Below the pieces are notes generated by a model that searched no databases, was not told where the DNA came from, and worked only from the letters and a program-made list of their open reading frames with translations. A program made the position numbers and the translations under genes. Shown in pieces: positions 8,887 to 16,626 of a stretch of DNA of 64,000 bases. Position 1 is the first letter of the stretch. Every line of letters starts with the position of its first letter. Origin of the DNA: Dehalobacter sp. (GTDB lineage: Bacteria; Bacillota; Desulfitobacteriia; Desulfitobacteriales; Syntrophobotulaceae); the NCBI GenBank assembly GCA_023667845.1, contig JAMPIU010000073.1, forward strand, positions 1-64,000, given 5' to 3'.

Positions 8887-9091
8887 TACTACGGGTTCCT
8901 CCTCTGAATTCTGGATGGCAGCGTCTTCGAAATTCTGCAATCCTTTCGATGAGCTCATCAATGGATTCTTTGACGACGTATTTCTTTTCAGTGGTCAGTG
9001 TAATGACCGTGTCGGGAGTAGCCTCCGCCGTCTCAATCAAGTCGGGGTTTATTGTAAATTCTTTGTTGTTCAGTCTTGTCAAATAAATCAC
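8876..9091 (-). CDS. flbD: Flagellar protein FlbD/YlzI family
   Basis: This is a small soluble protein of the FlbD (SwrD) family; in Bacillus subtilis SwrD raises flagellar motor power. The GTG start at 9089-9091 gives IYLTRLNNKEFTINPDLIE, the near-invariant family N-terminus, six bases after AGGAGG. A longer reading to 9142 adds 17 residues that match nothing. Further family features are ATPDTVITLTT and YVVKES. The product is about 71 residues. It normally sits between flgE and motA/fliL. Here it directly follows fliJ, because fliK, flgD and flgE are missing from this position. Confidence 0.92.
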   Translation of the reverse strand: MIYLTRLNNKEFTINPDLIETAEATPDTVITLTTEKKYVVKESIDELIERIAEFRRRCHPEFRGGTRSNEN

Positions 9092-9104
9092 ATCAATCCT
9101 CCTG

Positions 9105-9536
9105 TCATTTCCAGCCTCTGAGGTTCTGGGCAATTTCATCAATCTCAGATTGTTCTTTTTTTAATTTTATCATATAAAAAAGTCTTATTTTTTTTTCTTT
9201 AAGCCTTTTGTATTTTTCTGTTTTAATTCGGCATTCCAGCAGCTTTTCCCTTTGTTTTTCGACCCGAATATTTTGTTCTTCGACTTCTTTTTCTCGCTTC
9301 AGCAAAATATTCTTTTGATCATAACAGTATCTTTGCCAGAGGTTCAGTGTCTGCGGCTCTTCAAGACAAGCTATTTTTTGTTTCTCGAAGGCCTTGTTCA
9401 AAAGCTGCGTTTGGAGATCCCTTTGTTCAGTCAAGTTGTGCAGCGTTCTGAGCTCCTGCGCCAGTAACCCCTGCTCGATGTCCATCTCCTGCTCGGCAAG
9501 CCGCAGAGAAGCCTCCAAACGGAATTTGAAAGGCAT
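9105..9536 (-). CDS. fliJ: Flagellar export chaperone FliJ
   Basis: FliJ is the coiled-coil stalk-like component of the flagellar export ATPase, placed inside the FliI hexamer. The product is 143 residues and almost entirely charged heptad-like helix, rich in Glu, Gln, Lys and Arg. It starts with PFKFRLEASLRLAEQEMD, which matches the family N-terminus. The ATG overlaps the fliI stop in the arrangement TGATG, so translation is probably coupled. Synteny (fliH-fliI-fliJ) makes the call firm despite low sequence conservation. Confidence 0.93.
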   Translation of the reverse strand: MPFKFRLEASLRLAEQEMDIEQGLLAQELRTLHNLTEQRDLQTQLLNKAFEKQKIACLEEPQTLNLWQRYCYDQKNILLKREKEVEEQNIRVEKQREKLLECRIKTEKYKRLKEKKIRLFYMIKLKKEQSEIDEIAQNLRGWK

Positions 9537-10849
9537 CACTTATCGCCCTCTTCAAAAACATTTTTCATGAAGCTCAGCATTTCGGCAAAACAGCATTTTT
9601 CATCCGTATTCTGACAGACGAAAGCGCATATTTTTTCATGATACTTGATAGCCTGGTCAATCCGACTGCTGCTTCCCGCCACATAGGCACCGATGTCAAT
9701 CAAGTCCTTGGCTTCGTGGTAGACTGCGAGATGCTCCCGGATTTTCCCGGCGAGTTCCCTGACCTGCGGATCCGCAACATCGCTCATTAAGCGGCTGATG
9801 GATTGCAGGATGTCGATGGACGGATAATGGTTTTTCGACGCCAGTTCCCTGGTCAGAACAATATGGCCGTCCAGTATTCCCCTTACAGCATCCGCAATCG
9901 GTTCATTATGGTCATCACCGTCAACAAGGACGGTATAGATCCCTGTAATACTGCCTTTTTCGGATAGACCAACCCTTTCCAACAGTTTTGGCAGCATGGC
10001 AAATACCGACGGAGGATATCCCCTGGTTGCCGGAGGTTCTCCGACTGTTAAGCCTATCTCCCGCTGGGCCATCGCGAAACGGGTCACGGAGTCCATCATG
10101 AACAGCACATTTTTACCTTTGTCGCGGAAATATTCGGCGACCGCAGTTGCCGTGAAGGCGGCTTTCATTCTGACGAGAGCAGGTTGGTCGGATGTCGCGA
10201 CAACGATCACAGACCGGGATAGACCCTCTTCTCCAAGGTCTTTCTCCATAAAATCCCGTAATTCCCGTCCGCGTTCCCCAACGAGCGCAATCACGTTCAC
10301 ATTGGCTTCCGAATTCCGGGCCATCATCCCCAAAAGGGTGCTTTTACCGACACCTGATCCGGCAAATATCCCCATTCTCTGGCCTCTGCCCATTGTCAGC
10401 AGCCCGTCGATGCCTCTAACCCCAACGTTAAGAGGCTCACGAATACGCGGTCTGAACAGCGCACTGGGTGGCTTATTATGAAGCGGGTACGATTGATCCG
10501 TATTCAAAGGTCTGCCATCAAGCGGCTGACCAAGTCCGTCAAGGATTCTGCCCAGCAATTCAGGCCCGACTTTGACATTCAGCGTTTCATCCTGGGGGAT
10601 CACCTTATCGCCCGGGGCTACACCTTCCAACTCCCCGAGAGGCATAAGCAGTGTTTTTGTTCCTCTGAAGCCAGCGACCTCAGCAGGGATCGCTTTGGAG
10701 TTCGAAGCCATAATATGGCAGTATTTTCCGACGCTGGCCCTCGGGCCATCCGCTTCAACCAAAAGGCCGCTGATTCTAGAGACTAATCCCCGGGCCGAAA
10801 TAGGCTCGTATTGTTCAATTTTCTGGGCAAGCGCCTTCCAGTCGGCCAT
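9536..10849 (-). CDS. fliI: Flagellum-specific ATPase FliI
   Basis: FliI is the ATPase that energises and organises substrate entry into the export apparatus; it is related to F1-ATPase beta. The 437-residue product has the Walker A loop in GIFAGSGVGKSTLLG, the catalytic-glutamate region VALVGERGRELRDFME, Walker B VLFMMDSVTRFA and the family segment PPATRGYPPSVFAMLPKLLER. AAGGAGG precedes the ATG. It overlaps fliH by 35 bp and fliJ by 1 bp, within the fliFGHIJ block. Confidence 0.97.
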   Translation of the reverse strand: MADWKALAQKIEQYEPISARGLVSRISGLLVEADGPRASVGKYCHIMASNSKAIPAEVAGFRGTKTLLMPLGELEGVAPGDKVIPQDETLNVKVGPELLGRILDGLGQPLDGRPLNTDQSYPLHNKPPSALFRPRIREPLNVGVRGIDGLLTMGRGQRMGIFAGSGVGKSTLLGMMARNSEANVNVIALVGERGRELRDFMEKDLGEEGLSRSVIVVATSDQPALVRMKAAFTATAVAEYFRDKGKNVLFMMDSVTRFAMAQREIGLTVGEPPATRGYPPSVFAMLPKLLERVGLSEKGSITGIYTVLVDGDDHNEPIADAVRGILDGHIVLTRELASKNHYPSIDILQSISRLMSDVADPQVRELAGKIREHLAVYHEAKDLIDIGAYVAGSSSRIDQAIKYHEKICAFVCQNTDEKCCFAEMLSFMKNVFEEGDK

Positions 10850-11681
10850 ACTTCAACTCCTCCTTGAGGTATTTCTCTATCTTTTCCAGCTGCAGTTCGA
10901 TCCGGGCATCAAATATTCCCTCGGAACATTCTAAAAATGCATCTCCGGCCTTGAGCGTTTCATCGACAATGACCGGATAACCAGGTTTGTACTCAGCCGG
11001 GAGATCTTTATACCAATCCCAATCTTTACTGGACAGGTGAATTTTTATGCTCTGTTTGTCACTGGGCAGCAGGGTAAGATTCTTGATGATGCCCAAAAGA
11101 ATTTCAGGATCGATGTCCAATGAGGTATGAATAATTCTGCTGCAAATCTTCAGGCAAAGGTCTGCCAGTTCCCTATCTGCTTTATTGAATTCATCCGCCA
11201 GGATCTTTTGGGCCATCTCCAGATAGTTTCTGGCCTGCTGGGTAATCACGTCGGCCTGAGACTGAGCTTCTTCAAGCCCCTTATTATAACCTTCCGTGAA
11301 AGCGACAGGTGCAATCTCGCTTTTGACTTTTTCCTGATACTCGACGGTTAAGGCTTCGCTTTCCTTCCGAGCATTTTCAATGATTTCAGCTGATGTTTTT
11401 TGGGCTTCGGCAATCAGCTCATCGGCTTCAGCCCTAGCTTTAGCCAGGATATCGGAAACCTCCGGTCCCCAGTCTTCCTCTGCAACCGAAGCCGTTTCAG
11501 TCACACACTGCTCCATGACCGTACGGTCCTCAGTAACGGACAGCACGGCCAAGGCAGACGAAGTATCGTAAACATTCGTCCTATTTCTGTATTTTTCCGG
11601 ATCCGGTGACTCCAGAATACGCGGAGAAGTAATTTCAATGACTTTGCTCTTCAGAACTGAGGTTTTAGTAGATAATTTCAT
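10815..11681 (-). CDS. fliH: Flagellar assembly protein FliH
   Basis: FliH is the peripheral-stalk-like regulator that binds FliI and links it to the C-ring. The 288-residue product has a divergent N-terminus, a long Ala/Glu-rich coiled coil (about residues 75-150, with repeats such as ILAKARAEADELIAEAQ) and a C-terminal domain containing LDIDPEILLGIIKN and AGDAFLECSEGIFDARIE. The ATG at 11681 has AGAGGTGG upstream. It lies 17 bp inside the end of fliG. The gene order and the coiled coil plus V-ATPase-E-like tail support the assignment. Confidence 0.92.
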   Translation of the reverse strand: MKLSTKTSVLKSKVIEITSPRILESPDPEKYRNRTNVYDTSSALAVLSVTEDRTVMEQCVTETASVAEEDWGPEVSDILAKARAEADELIAEAQKTSAEIIENARKESEALTVEYQEKVKSEIAPVAFTEGYNKGLEEAQSQADVITQQARNYLEMAQKILADEFNKADRELADLCLKICSRIIHTSLDIDPEILLGIIKNLTLLPSDKQSIKIHLSSKDWDWYKDLPAEYKPGYPVIVDETLKAGDAFLECSEGIFDARIELQLEKIEKYLKEELKYGRLEGACPEN

Positions 11682-12672
11682 CTGCACCACCTCTGGAGAT
11701 CACAATTGCTCCAGCTTCTTCCAGCTTACGAATTACTTTGACAATCTTCTGCTGGGCCTCTTCAACTTCACGCAGCCGAACGGGGCCCATAAACTGCATA
11801 TCTTCCTTCAGCATACCGGCAGATCTGCTGGACATATTCGTGAGAATCTTCTGCGTGACATCTTCGTTGGAACCTTTCAGGGCCAAGGCAAGGTCCTTGG
11901 TTTCAACTTCACGCAGCACCAGCTGAACAGAACGATCGTCAAGCAGGATGACATCATCAAATACAAACATCTGCCGCTTAATCTGTTCGGCGAGATCCGG
12001 ATCATCCATTTCCAGAACATCCATGACGGTTTTTAACGTACCAGGATCTGCCCTGTTAAGCATATCAACGACAGACTGCATCCCGCCTGAAGATGTATAA
12101 TCGGTCGGGGCAAGATTGGAGATTTTGTTTTCAAGGACCTTCTCAATTTCTTTCAGCACTTCCGGGCTTGTTCTTCCCATCAGGGCAATCCTTTTTGTGA
12201 CTTCAGCCTGCAGATCCTGAGGCAGACTCGCTAAAATCGTAGCCGCTTTGTCCGGCGGAAGGTGAGTCATAATTAAAGAAATTGTTTGCGGATGCTCGCC
12301 TTGGATAAAAGAAAACAGCTGTTTGGGATCCGTGCGGCGGACAATGTCAAACGGACGCATCTTCAAAGAAGAGGACAAGCGTCCAATAATATCAAACGCT
12401 CTTTGCTGTCCCAAAGCCCTTTCTAATACATCCCTGGCATATTCAATGCCGCCTTGTGCAATGTAATTGCTGGCCAGACACATTTTATGAAATTCATCAA
12501 TAACCGAGTCTCTCTGTTCCTCAGACACCTTGCGCATATTGGACATTTCCAGCGTAAGTTGTTCGATCTCCGGCTCCGAAAGAAATTTAATGATCTCCGA
12601 AGATCTTTCCGGACCCAAGGTAATCAGTAGTACTGCTGCTTTTTGTAATCCCGTAAAAATCCCGCTGCTCAT
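11665..12672 (-). CDS. fliG: Flagellar motor switch protein FliG
   Basis: FliG forms the upper C-ring that contacts the MS-ring and transmits torque from MotA. All three regions are visible in 335 residues: the N-terminal FliF-binding domain (GLQKAAVLLITLGPE), the EHPQTISLIMTHLPPDKAA middle domain, and the C-terminal torque helix with charged residues (DDRSVQLVLREVETKDLALALKG). Its start follows AGGAGCAATAAGG, two bases after fliF. The length and motifs are standard. Confidence 0.97.
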   Translation of the reverse strand: MSSGIFTGLQKAAVLLITLGPERSSEIIKFLSEPEIEQLTLEMSNMRKVSEEQRDSVIDEFHKMCLASNYIAQGGIEYARDVLERALGQQRAFDIIGRLSSSLKMRPFDIVRRTDPKQLFSFIQGEHPQTISLIMTHLPPDKAATILASLPQDLQAEVTKRIALMGRTSPEVLKEIEKVLENKISNLAPTDYTSSGGMQSVVDMLNRADPGTLKTVMDVLEMDDPDLAEQIKRQMFVFDDVILLDDRSVQLVLREVETKDLALALKGSNEDVTQKILTNMSSRSAGMLKEDMQFMGPVRLREVEEAQQKIVKVIRKLEEAGAIVISRGGADEIIY

Positions 12673-12674
12673 CC

Positions 12675-14276
12675 TTATTGCTCCTCAGTCAGCCAAGTTT
12701 TGACTAATCTTGCCACTTCATCCGGATTTTCCACCGTATATTTTTCGACTTCTTGACGGATCTTCTCTTTTTCGATTTCTTCCGTAGTTTTGGCTTTCTT
12801 CCGTGCAAGTTTCAAGTCGGCTTGACGTTCGGCCTCAATCTGCGACGCCAGGATCTGCTCAGCTTCCTGCAGCGTGACAAATCTCGATCCATCCGCCATA
12901 TTCATCGACTCGATCGCCAATTCTTTCTTTTTCGATCTGGACCGTAAGAATGCAATCAGAAGAGCAATCGCCAGCAGCACACCTCCGCCAATCTCCGCAT
13001 ACAGTAGAATTTGAGCCTTGCGGGCGGCTTCTTCTATCGCCGCTTGCTCTTCAAGCGCCGTCGTCTTTTCAAAAGGCAGTCTGGCCGCCTCAATCACATC
13101 ACCGCGATCCTGATTATAACCGACCGCGGAAGAAACAATATTTTTGATATTATCAAGCTGTTCATCCGTCACACTGTCCGAATCCGCCAGAACAGATACG
13201 GTCAGTCTTTTGATTTGCCCAGGACTTACGACCGTTTCTTCCTGGGTCATGCTTGGCTGGAAATTCTCCGTCAAACTGTTTTTTTCTGAAGTCGAAGTTG
13301 TGCCGTTCTGTCCGGTGACAGGATATCCGGGCACATTGGTTTCTGTCCCTGCAACACCGCCGTTAGAAGAAGTATTACTACTTTTCTCTGTGACTTCCTG
13401 ACGGCTGGTAACAGCCCCGGTTTCATTTTTTTGACTGGTAATCTTTTTTTGATCAAAGTCAATGGTAGCATTCGCTCTGACAATCGTTGTACCGGCCCCA
13501 AAGACTTTATCCAGCATCGTTTGCACGGAATTCTGAATGTCGTTTTCATATGTTTGCTGAACCTGAAGCTGGGTCGCGGATAATTTTTGCGGCGAAGTGC
13601 TGCTTCCGAGAATGTCGGATAAGACGTTGCCATCGGTATCAACAATCGTCACTTTATCAATACTAAGTCCTTCGACCGAATAAGATAAAAGATTTGCGAT
13701 TGCCCTAACCTGATCTTCCGACATCTCCTTTCCGTATTTTCGTTTGATCGTTACAGCAGCGGTTGTGTCTTTCTGTTGTTCGGAGAACAGCGCGTCTTCA
13801 GGCATAACAATATGAACCCTTGCATATTCCACACCGTCAAGCGTTCCAATCGTTTGTTCCAGTTCAGTCTGCAATCCCAATACATACCTCAGTTTACGGT
13901 CTTCGTCAGTTTCACCGATTCTCATCTGATTCAGATAATCAAAACTGAACTTGCTTTCACTGGGCAGGGCTTGATTGGCTAGCTGCAACCGGACTTCTGC
14001 AACATCCTTTTGAGGAACTTCGATAGTTGAACCCCCATCCGCCAGTTGATATTCAACATTCAATCCTTTGAGCGCCTCCGTGATCGCTCCGGCTTCCGTA
14101 GTTTCCAAATTGGAAAACAGAACCGTATACTGAGGACGGCTTGCCCAAAAGATAAGGCTGATCAAAGCAGTCGCAACAATAACCGGTGCGGCCACTAGAA
14201 TAATCCTTTGCGGGCTGGTCAGTTTTTCCCAAAAATTACGTACAGCATTCAGTATTTCCGTTAAGGAAAAATTCAA
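12675..14276 (-). CDS. fliF: Flagellar MS-ring protein FliF
   Basis: FliF assembles the membrane MS-ring on which the motor is built. The 533-residue product has an N-terminal membrane helix (about residues 24-46), ring-building motifs including VEYARVHIVMPEDALF, a Ser/Thr/Asn-rich central segment, a second membrane helix (ILLYAEIGGGVLLAIALLIAFL region) and a C-terminal cytoplasmic FliG-binding tail ending EVARLVKTWLTEE. Spacing to fliG is two bases. All features are typical. Confidence 0.97.
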   Translation of the reverse strand: MNFSLTEILNAVRNFWEKLTSPQRIILVAAPVIVATALISLIFWASRPQYTVLFSNLETTEAGAITEALKGLNVEYQLADGGSTIEVPQKDVAEVRLQLANQALPSESKFSFDYLNQMRIGETDEDRKLRYVLGLQTELEQTIGTLDGVEYARVHIVMPEDALFSEQQKDTTAAVTIKRKYGKEMSEDQVRAIANLLSYSVEGLSIDKVTIVDTDGNVLSDILGSSTSPQKLSATQLQVQQTYENDIQNSVQTMLDKVFGAGTTIVRANATIDFDQKKITSQKNETGAVTSRQEVTEKSSNTSSNGGVAGTETNVPGYPVTGQNGTTSTSEKNSLTENFQPSMTQEETVVSPGQIKRLTVSVLADSDSVTDEQLDNIKNIVSSAVGYNQDRGDVIEAARLPFEKTTALEEQAAIEEAARKAQILLYAEIGGGVLLAIALLIAFLRSRSKKKELAIESMNMADGSRFVTLQEAEQILASQIEAERQADLKLARKKAKTTEEIEKEKIRQEVEKYTVENPDEVARLVKTWLTEEQ

Positions 14277-14294
14277 CTACCTTTCCCCCTAGAA

Positions 14295-14615
14295 TTAGAT
14301 TTGCATCTGCATGATCTGATTATAAGCATCAACAACTTTATTGCGCACAGTAACCGCCAGTCCTAAAGCCAGGCTGGCTTTTTCCATCGCAATGACCGGC
14401 GTATGGAAATCATCGACTTGACCCGTGGCCAAATCTGCCGCAGCCTGTTCAGCTTCAGACTGCGTACTCTCAAGCTTATCGAGCGCGTCACTCAGGAAAG
14501 AAGAAAAATCAGCGGAACCATTGGTATTGTTCGCTTTGGATGTTTGGGAAGTACCAGAGTTATCCAAAGGGGAAAGCGGAATAATTGTCGTGAAGGGACC
14601 AATCGCATTACTCAT
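14295..14615 (-). CDS. fliE: Flagellar hook-basal body protein FliE
   Basis: FliE joins the MS-ring to the rod and is the first rod-type export substrate. The 106-residue product contains the conserved C-terminal half: SFLSDALDKLESTQSEAEQ, then FHTPVIAMEKASLALGLAV and RNKVVDAYNQIMQMQI. It is adjacent to flgC (3 bp) and fliF. In most Firmicutes the order is flgB-flgC-fliE; here flgB is not upstream. Confidence 0.96.
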   Translation of the reverse strand: MSNAIGPFTTIIPLSPLDNSGTSQTSKANNTNGSADFSSFLSDALDKLESTQSEAEQAAADLATGQVDDFHTPVIAMEKASLALGLAVTVRNKVVDAYNQIMQMQI

Positions 14616-14618
14616 TTT

Positions 14619-15101
14619 TTACCCCTTTCCAATCCCGAGGGCTGTGGAAGCCATCGCTTTACTCGCGTTCAGGGCGGTTACATTCGCTTCATAAGACCTG
14701 TTAGCTGAGATCATATCAACCATTTCCTCTACAAGGGTCACATTCGGATAGCGCACATATCCGACAGGGATCCCATCTTCGGCTGTTTTGGCCGCGTCCG
14801 GATTATTCGGATCGTATTCCAGCCTGAATTCATTGTTATCCTGAACAACAGCAGTGACCTGAACCCCTTCGCTTCTTAACTTGATGCGGGTATCCTTAAA
14901 TACATCTGCAAAATCTGTTTCAGATGGACGAGAAGAAAAGACGGCAACTTCGCGCTGATAAGGAATGGGGTTACCGGCCGCAGTTGTTTGTCCTGTATTG
15001 GCTGTATTGATATTGGCAATATTATTGGATATCAGATCAAGCCTAAGTTTTTGGGCGGTAAGACCAGAGGCACTGATATTCATACCGGTAAACAGACCCA
15101 T
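14619..15101 (-). CDS. flgC: Flagellar basal-body rod protein FlgC
   Basis: FlgC is a proximal rod subunit. The N-terminal rod signature GMNISASGLTAQKLRLDLISNNIANINT (split around residues 5-32) and the C-terminal NVTLVEEMVDMISANRSYEANVTALNASKAM are both clear. At 160 residues it is slightly longer than the usual 140-150, because of the middle section. The expected upstream gene flgB is replaced by cheB, 7 bp away. The rod would therefore need FlgB from another locus. Confidence 0.96.
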   Translation of the reverse strand: MGLFTGMNISASGLTAQKLRLDLISNNIANINTANTGQTTAAGNPIPYQREVAVFSSRPSETDFADVFKDTRIKLRSEGVQVTAVVQDNNEFRLEYDPNNPDAAKTAEDGIPVGYVRYPNVTLVEEMVDMISANRSYEANVTALNASKAMASTALGIGKG

Positions 15102-15108
15102 GTTTTTA

Positions 15109-16176
15109 CTACCTCCTTTTCACACACTCTATCATTGTATTCCCGATATCGGGAAGCATTTCGATTCTATCGGCCAACTTCGCTTCAATAATGGAGCGGG
15201 GCATGCCATAGACAATGCAGGTCTTTTCAGATTCGGCAATTGCATAAGCCCCTTTGGCCTTCAAGGCTTTCATGCCTGCCAGACCATCGTTCCCCATCCC
15301 TGTCATCACGACACCCAGCACACCGGCTCCGGCTTCTTTCGCCAGAGACAGAAACATTACATCGACAGAGGGCTTGTAAAGTGTGGCAATCGGCGATTCC
15401 GCGGTGACATTCGCGGTAAGCCCGCTGCTGTTTCTTGCCACCTGAAACTGTTTCCCGGCCTGTCCGATATAAACGGTACCTGCTTTCAGCAGCTCGCCGT
15501 GCTCAACTTCCTTCACTGTAACCTCACAGATACTGTTCAGCCTGGAAGCCAGGGAGGAGGTAAATCCAGCCGGCATATGCTGGGCAACGATTACGGGGAC
15601 CGGAAAATTTTTGGGCAGTTTGCTCAGAACATTCTGCAGGGCGCTTGGTCCGCCCGTCGAAGTACCAATTGCAACAACTTCTATTTTGCGGCCAATTGGC
15701 TGTATTTGCTGTTTGACAAACGTTAGCGCAGACCCCAGGCTTTTTTTGTTCAAACGGGTAGGATCTACCCCGGCGACACTCTTTATTTTCAAAACAATCT
15801 CTTCAGCCAGGGCCGAGAGATCATCTCCTTCTTTGCCCGAGGGTTTCGCGACAACATCAATAGCGCCAAGGTCAAAAGCTTTCATCGTCATCTTAGTGCC
15901 GTCAGTTGTTACGGAACTTAACACAATGACCGGCATCGGCTGCCAGCGCATAATCTCTTCCAGGGCTTCCAAGCCGTTCATCACCGGCATCTCAACATCC
16001 ATGGTCACGACATCCGGTTTTAGGGCCTGAAGCTTTAATATTCCTTCTTTCCCGTCCTGTGCAGTAGCCACTACTTGAATAGCCGGATCACTGCTCATAA
16101 TTTTTTTCAGGGACATCCTGATGAAAGGTGAATCATCAACAATCAGGACCTTGATCGGCTTAAGCAATTTGTTCAT
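15109..16176 (-). CDS. cheB: Chemotaxis protein-glutamate methylesterase CheB
   Basis: CheB removes methyl groups from (and deamidates) chemoreceptors when phosphorylated by CheA, giving adaptation opposite to CheR. The receiver domain has the D14-D15 acidic pair and phospho-acceptor D60 (VVTMDVEMP). The C-terminal methylesterase domain has the active serine in AIGTSTGGPSAL, the catalytic histidine in VAQHMPAGFT and the aspartate region VMTGMGNDG. The 355-residue length is normal. Its ATG lies within the end of cheW, which suggests coupling. The partner cheR is at 45.1 kb. Confidence 0.97.
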   Translation of the reverse strand: MNKLLKPIKVLIVDDSPFIRMSLKKIMSSDPAIQVVATAQDGKEGILKLQALKPDVVTMDVEMPVMNGLEALEEIMRWQPMPVIVLSSVTTDGTKMTMKAFDLGAIDVVAKPSGKEGDDLSALAEEIVLKIKSVAGVDPTRLNKKSLGSALTFVKQQIQPIGRKIEVVAIGTSTGGPSALQNVLSKLPKNFPVPVIVAQHMPAGFTSSLASRLNSICEVTVKEVEHGELLKAGTVYIGQAGKQFQVARNSSGLTANVTAESPIATLYKPSVDVMFLSLAKEAGAGVLGVVMTGMGNDGLAGMKALKAKGAYAIAESEKTCIVYGMPRSIIEAKLADRIEMLPDIGNTMIECVKRR

Positions 16177-16606
16177 TCATGCCATCTCCACCCATAAGTT
16201 GATCCAGCTTCAGGAGGATGAGCAGTCTTTCACTTATCTTGCCAACTCCGCGGATGTAATTTGAATCCATGCCAAGTGCAATCGGCGGGGGCGGTTCTAT
16301 TGCTTCGCTGTCCAACCGCAGCACTTCTGTCACGCTGTCAACCATAATGCCAAACACCCTGCTGTCGATTTGCAGAACAACGATCCTGCTTAAATCGGTT
16401 TCTTCCCCGGGGGGCATACCGAAGCGGGACCTGAGATTAACAATCGGGATGACGTTCCCGCGCAGGTTGATGACACCCTCAATATAGCTGCGGGCCTTCG
16501 GCACCCTGGTAACAGGAGGTATCCGGATGATTTCCTGGACTTTCATAATATCGACTCCAAATTCCTCCGAACCTAACGAAAAAGTAACCATTTGTTCTTC
16601 AGCCAT
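16160..16606 (-). CDS. cheW: Chemotaxis coupling protein CheW
   Basis: CheW is the adaptor that links chemoreceptors to CheA. The product is 148 residues from ATG 16606, with AAAGGTGG upstream. It is a single SH3-like CheW domain with the hallmark IEGVINLRGNVIPIVNLR and EEFGVDIMKVQEIIR segments. A GTG at 16621 is in frame but lies too close to the ribosome site. The gene lies between cheA and cheB. Confidence 0.95.
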   Translation of the reverse strand: MAEEQMVTFSLGSEEFGVDIMKVQEIIRIPPVTRVPKARSYIEGVINLRGNVIPIVNLRSRFGMPPGEETDLSRIVVLQIDSRVFGIMVDSVTEVLRLDSEAIEPPPPIALGMDSNYIRGVGKISERLLILLKLDQLMGGDGMNEQIA

Positions 16607-16626
16607 GTATTTGAGTACCACCTTTC

